A stretch of DNA of 64,000 nucleotides from Nemertoderma westbladi (lineage: Eukaryota > Xenacoelomorpha > Nemertodermatida > Nemertodermatidae): contig JAUCBJ010006844.1 of the NCBI GenBank assembly GCA_032718475.1, positions 39,006 through 103,005 of the forward strand. The letters are read 5' to 3'. The stretch's first letter is position 1, and every line of letters starts with the position of its first letter. Of this stretch, positions 63,706-64,000 are shown in pieces. A model generated the notes under the pieces. It saw only the letters and a program-made list of their open reading frames with translations. It was not told the DNA's origin and searched no databases. Made by a program: the position numbers and the translations under genes.

Positions 63706-64000
63706 GGACTCGCTGGTTCTACCCACGTATTTACTCGAGCGTGTTCCGACGTGATTGATTATTCTTTTGAAACTCTTACTGAGACACAAAAGAAACTCCG
63801 ACATGGACAATTCGAACTCGCGCAGCGTTACGTCACCGACACCGAGCGCAAACCGGCCATGGGTATCGATGGATCGATGTTACCCCAACCCGTGCTCGAG
63901 ATGTTGTTTAACGAAAGAATCCTTAAAATCGGCTCAGCTGTTTATGGAGACCTACAGAACGACTTTCGGAATATGGAGAACATTCCATACCCCTTCGTTG
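63706..64000 (+). CDS. BEL-2 continuation of ORF3 into an ORF4-like region (runs off the window)
   Basis: After TGA 63703-63705 the frame is open for 98 codons to the last base. It first resembles the end of BEL-1 ORF3 (STHVF; MLPQP against MLPKE) and then the start of BEL-1 ORF4 (KIGSAVYGDLQNDF against KVGSGVQSDLESDF). The two regions that are in different frames in BEL-1 are thus in one frame here. The zinc knuckles would be expected about 300 residues further on, beyond the window. Confidence 0.75.

Larger units (their letters stand above)
48636..64000 (+). mobile_element. BEL-2: second giant BEL/Pao-type retrotransposon, 3' end beyond the window
   Basis: Gag (51756-54995), knuckle/linker frame (54992-55426), protease-RT-RNase H-integrase (55433-59863), spacer, then ORF3 (61495-63705 and on) all lie on the plus strand in the same order as in BEL-1. 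The protein similarity to BEL-1 is clear but distant. The left edge is uncertain: it could be within repeat X or in 49814-51363. The right LTR is not in the window, so the TSD and age cannot be read. Three reading-frame breaks are visible. Confidence 0.8.

Noticed and set aside
1-64000. tRNA or rRNA genes
   Set aside because: I looked for cloverleaf-type box A/B pairs and rRNA-like segments and saw none that I could support.

Overview
The window is transposon-dense eukaryotic (metazoan, most likely invertebrate) DNA. I found no host gene, tRNA, rRNA or CRISPR array. The evidence for a metazoan is two BEL/Pao-type LTR retroelements, RTE-like and CR1/L2-like non-LTR retrotransposons, a long-TIR DNA transposon and about 15 kb of satellite. 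The exact organism cannot be read from the sequence.

Layout. (1) 1-17621, minus strand: a very large BEL/Pao element (BEL-1). Its 3' LTR is cut by the window start. Its 5' LTR ends at 17621, and the two copies differ at one base in 774. In element order it carries a long leader, a 2329-residue gag-protease-RT-RNase H frame, an integrase separated from it by one in-frame TGA, a 755-bp spacer, then two extra frames (ORF3 and ORF4, the latter with three CCHC zinc knuckles) before the 3' LTR. It is inserted in a decayed RTE-like LINE. (2) 17622-20984: LINE debris, an inverted diverged copy of a 1.2-kb repeat (repeat X), minisatellites and a LINE ORF1-like fragment. (3) 20985-25443: a complete 4.46-kb DNA transposon with about 340-bp TIRs, a 9-bp target duplication and an RNase H-fold transposase broken by an internal tandem duplication. 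(4) 26135-41040: about 286 copies of a 52-bp satellite with higher-order structure. (5) 41318-46834: the 3' end of a CR1/L2-like LINE, an RTE-like LINE (41881-44731, minus) flanked by a 61-bp target duplication, and a second RTE-like pseudogene. (6) 47440-49885: repeat X, largely duplicated in tandem. (7) about 49.8-64.0 kb, plus strand: a second, diverged BEL/Pao element (BEL-2) with gag, protease-RT-RNase H-integrase, a 1.6-kb spacer and an ORF3 homologous to that of BEL-1, running off the window.

Main points. Both BEL elements carry, downstream of pol where env would sit, a long non-pol coding unit. The two copies can be recognised as homologous by a shared C-x2-C...C-x2-H motif and shared C-terminal blocks. 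ORF3 and ORF4 look like one roughly 1,200-residue protein, interrupted by a frame change in BEL-1 and by a TGA in BEL-2. BEL-1 also contains eight copies of a palindrome close to CCAAACCCGCGGGTTTGG scattered over 12.8 kb. Its core is kept while being read in all three frames, which points to a nucleic-acid signal rather than a protein one. Both elements are rich in sense-strand GGTAAG, a 5' splice-site-like motif. All comparisons were made by eye.
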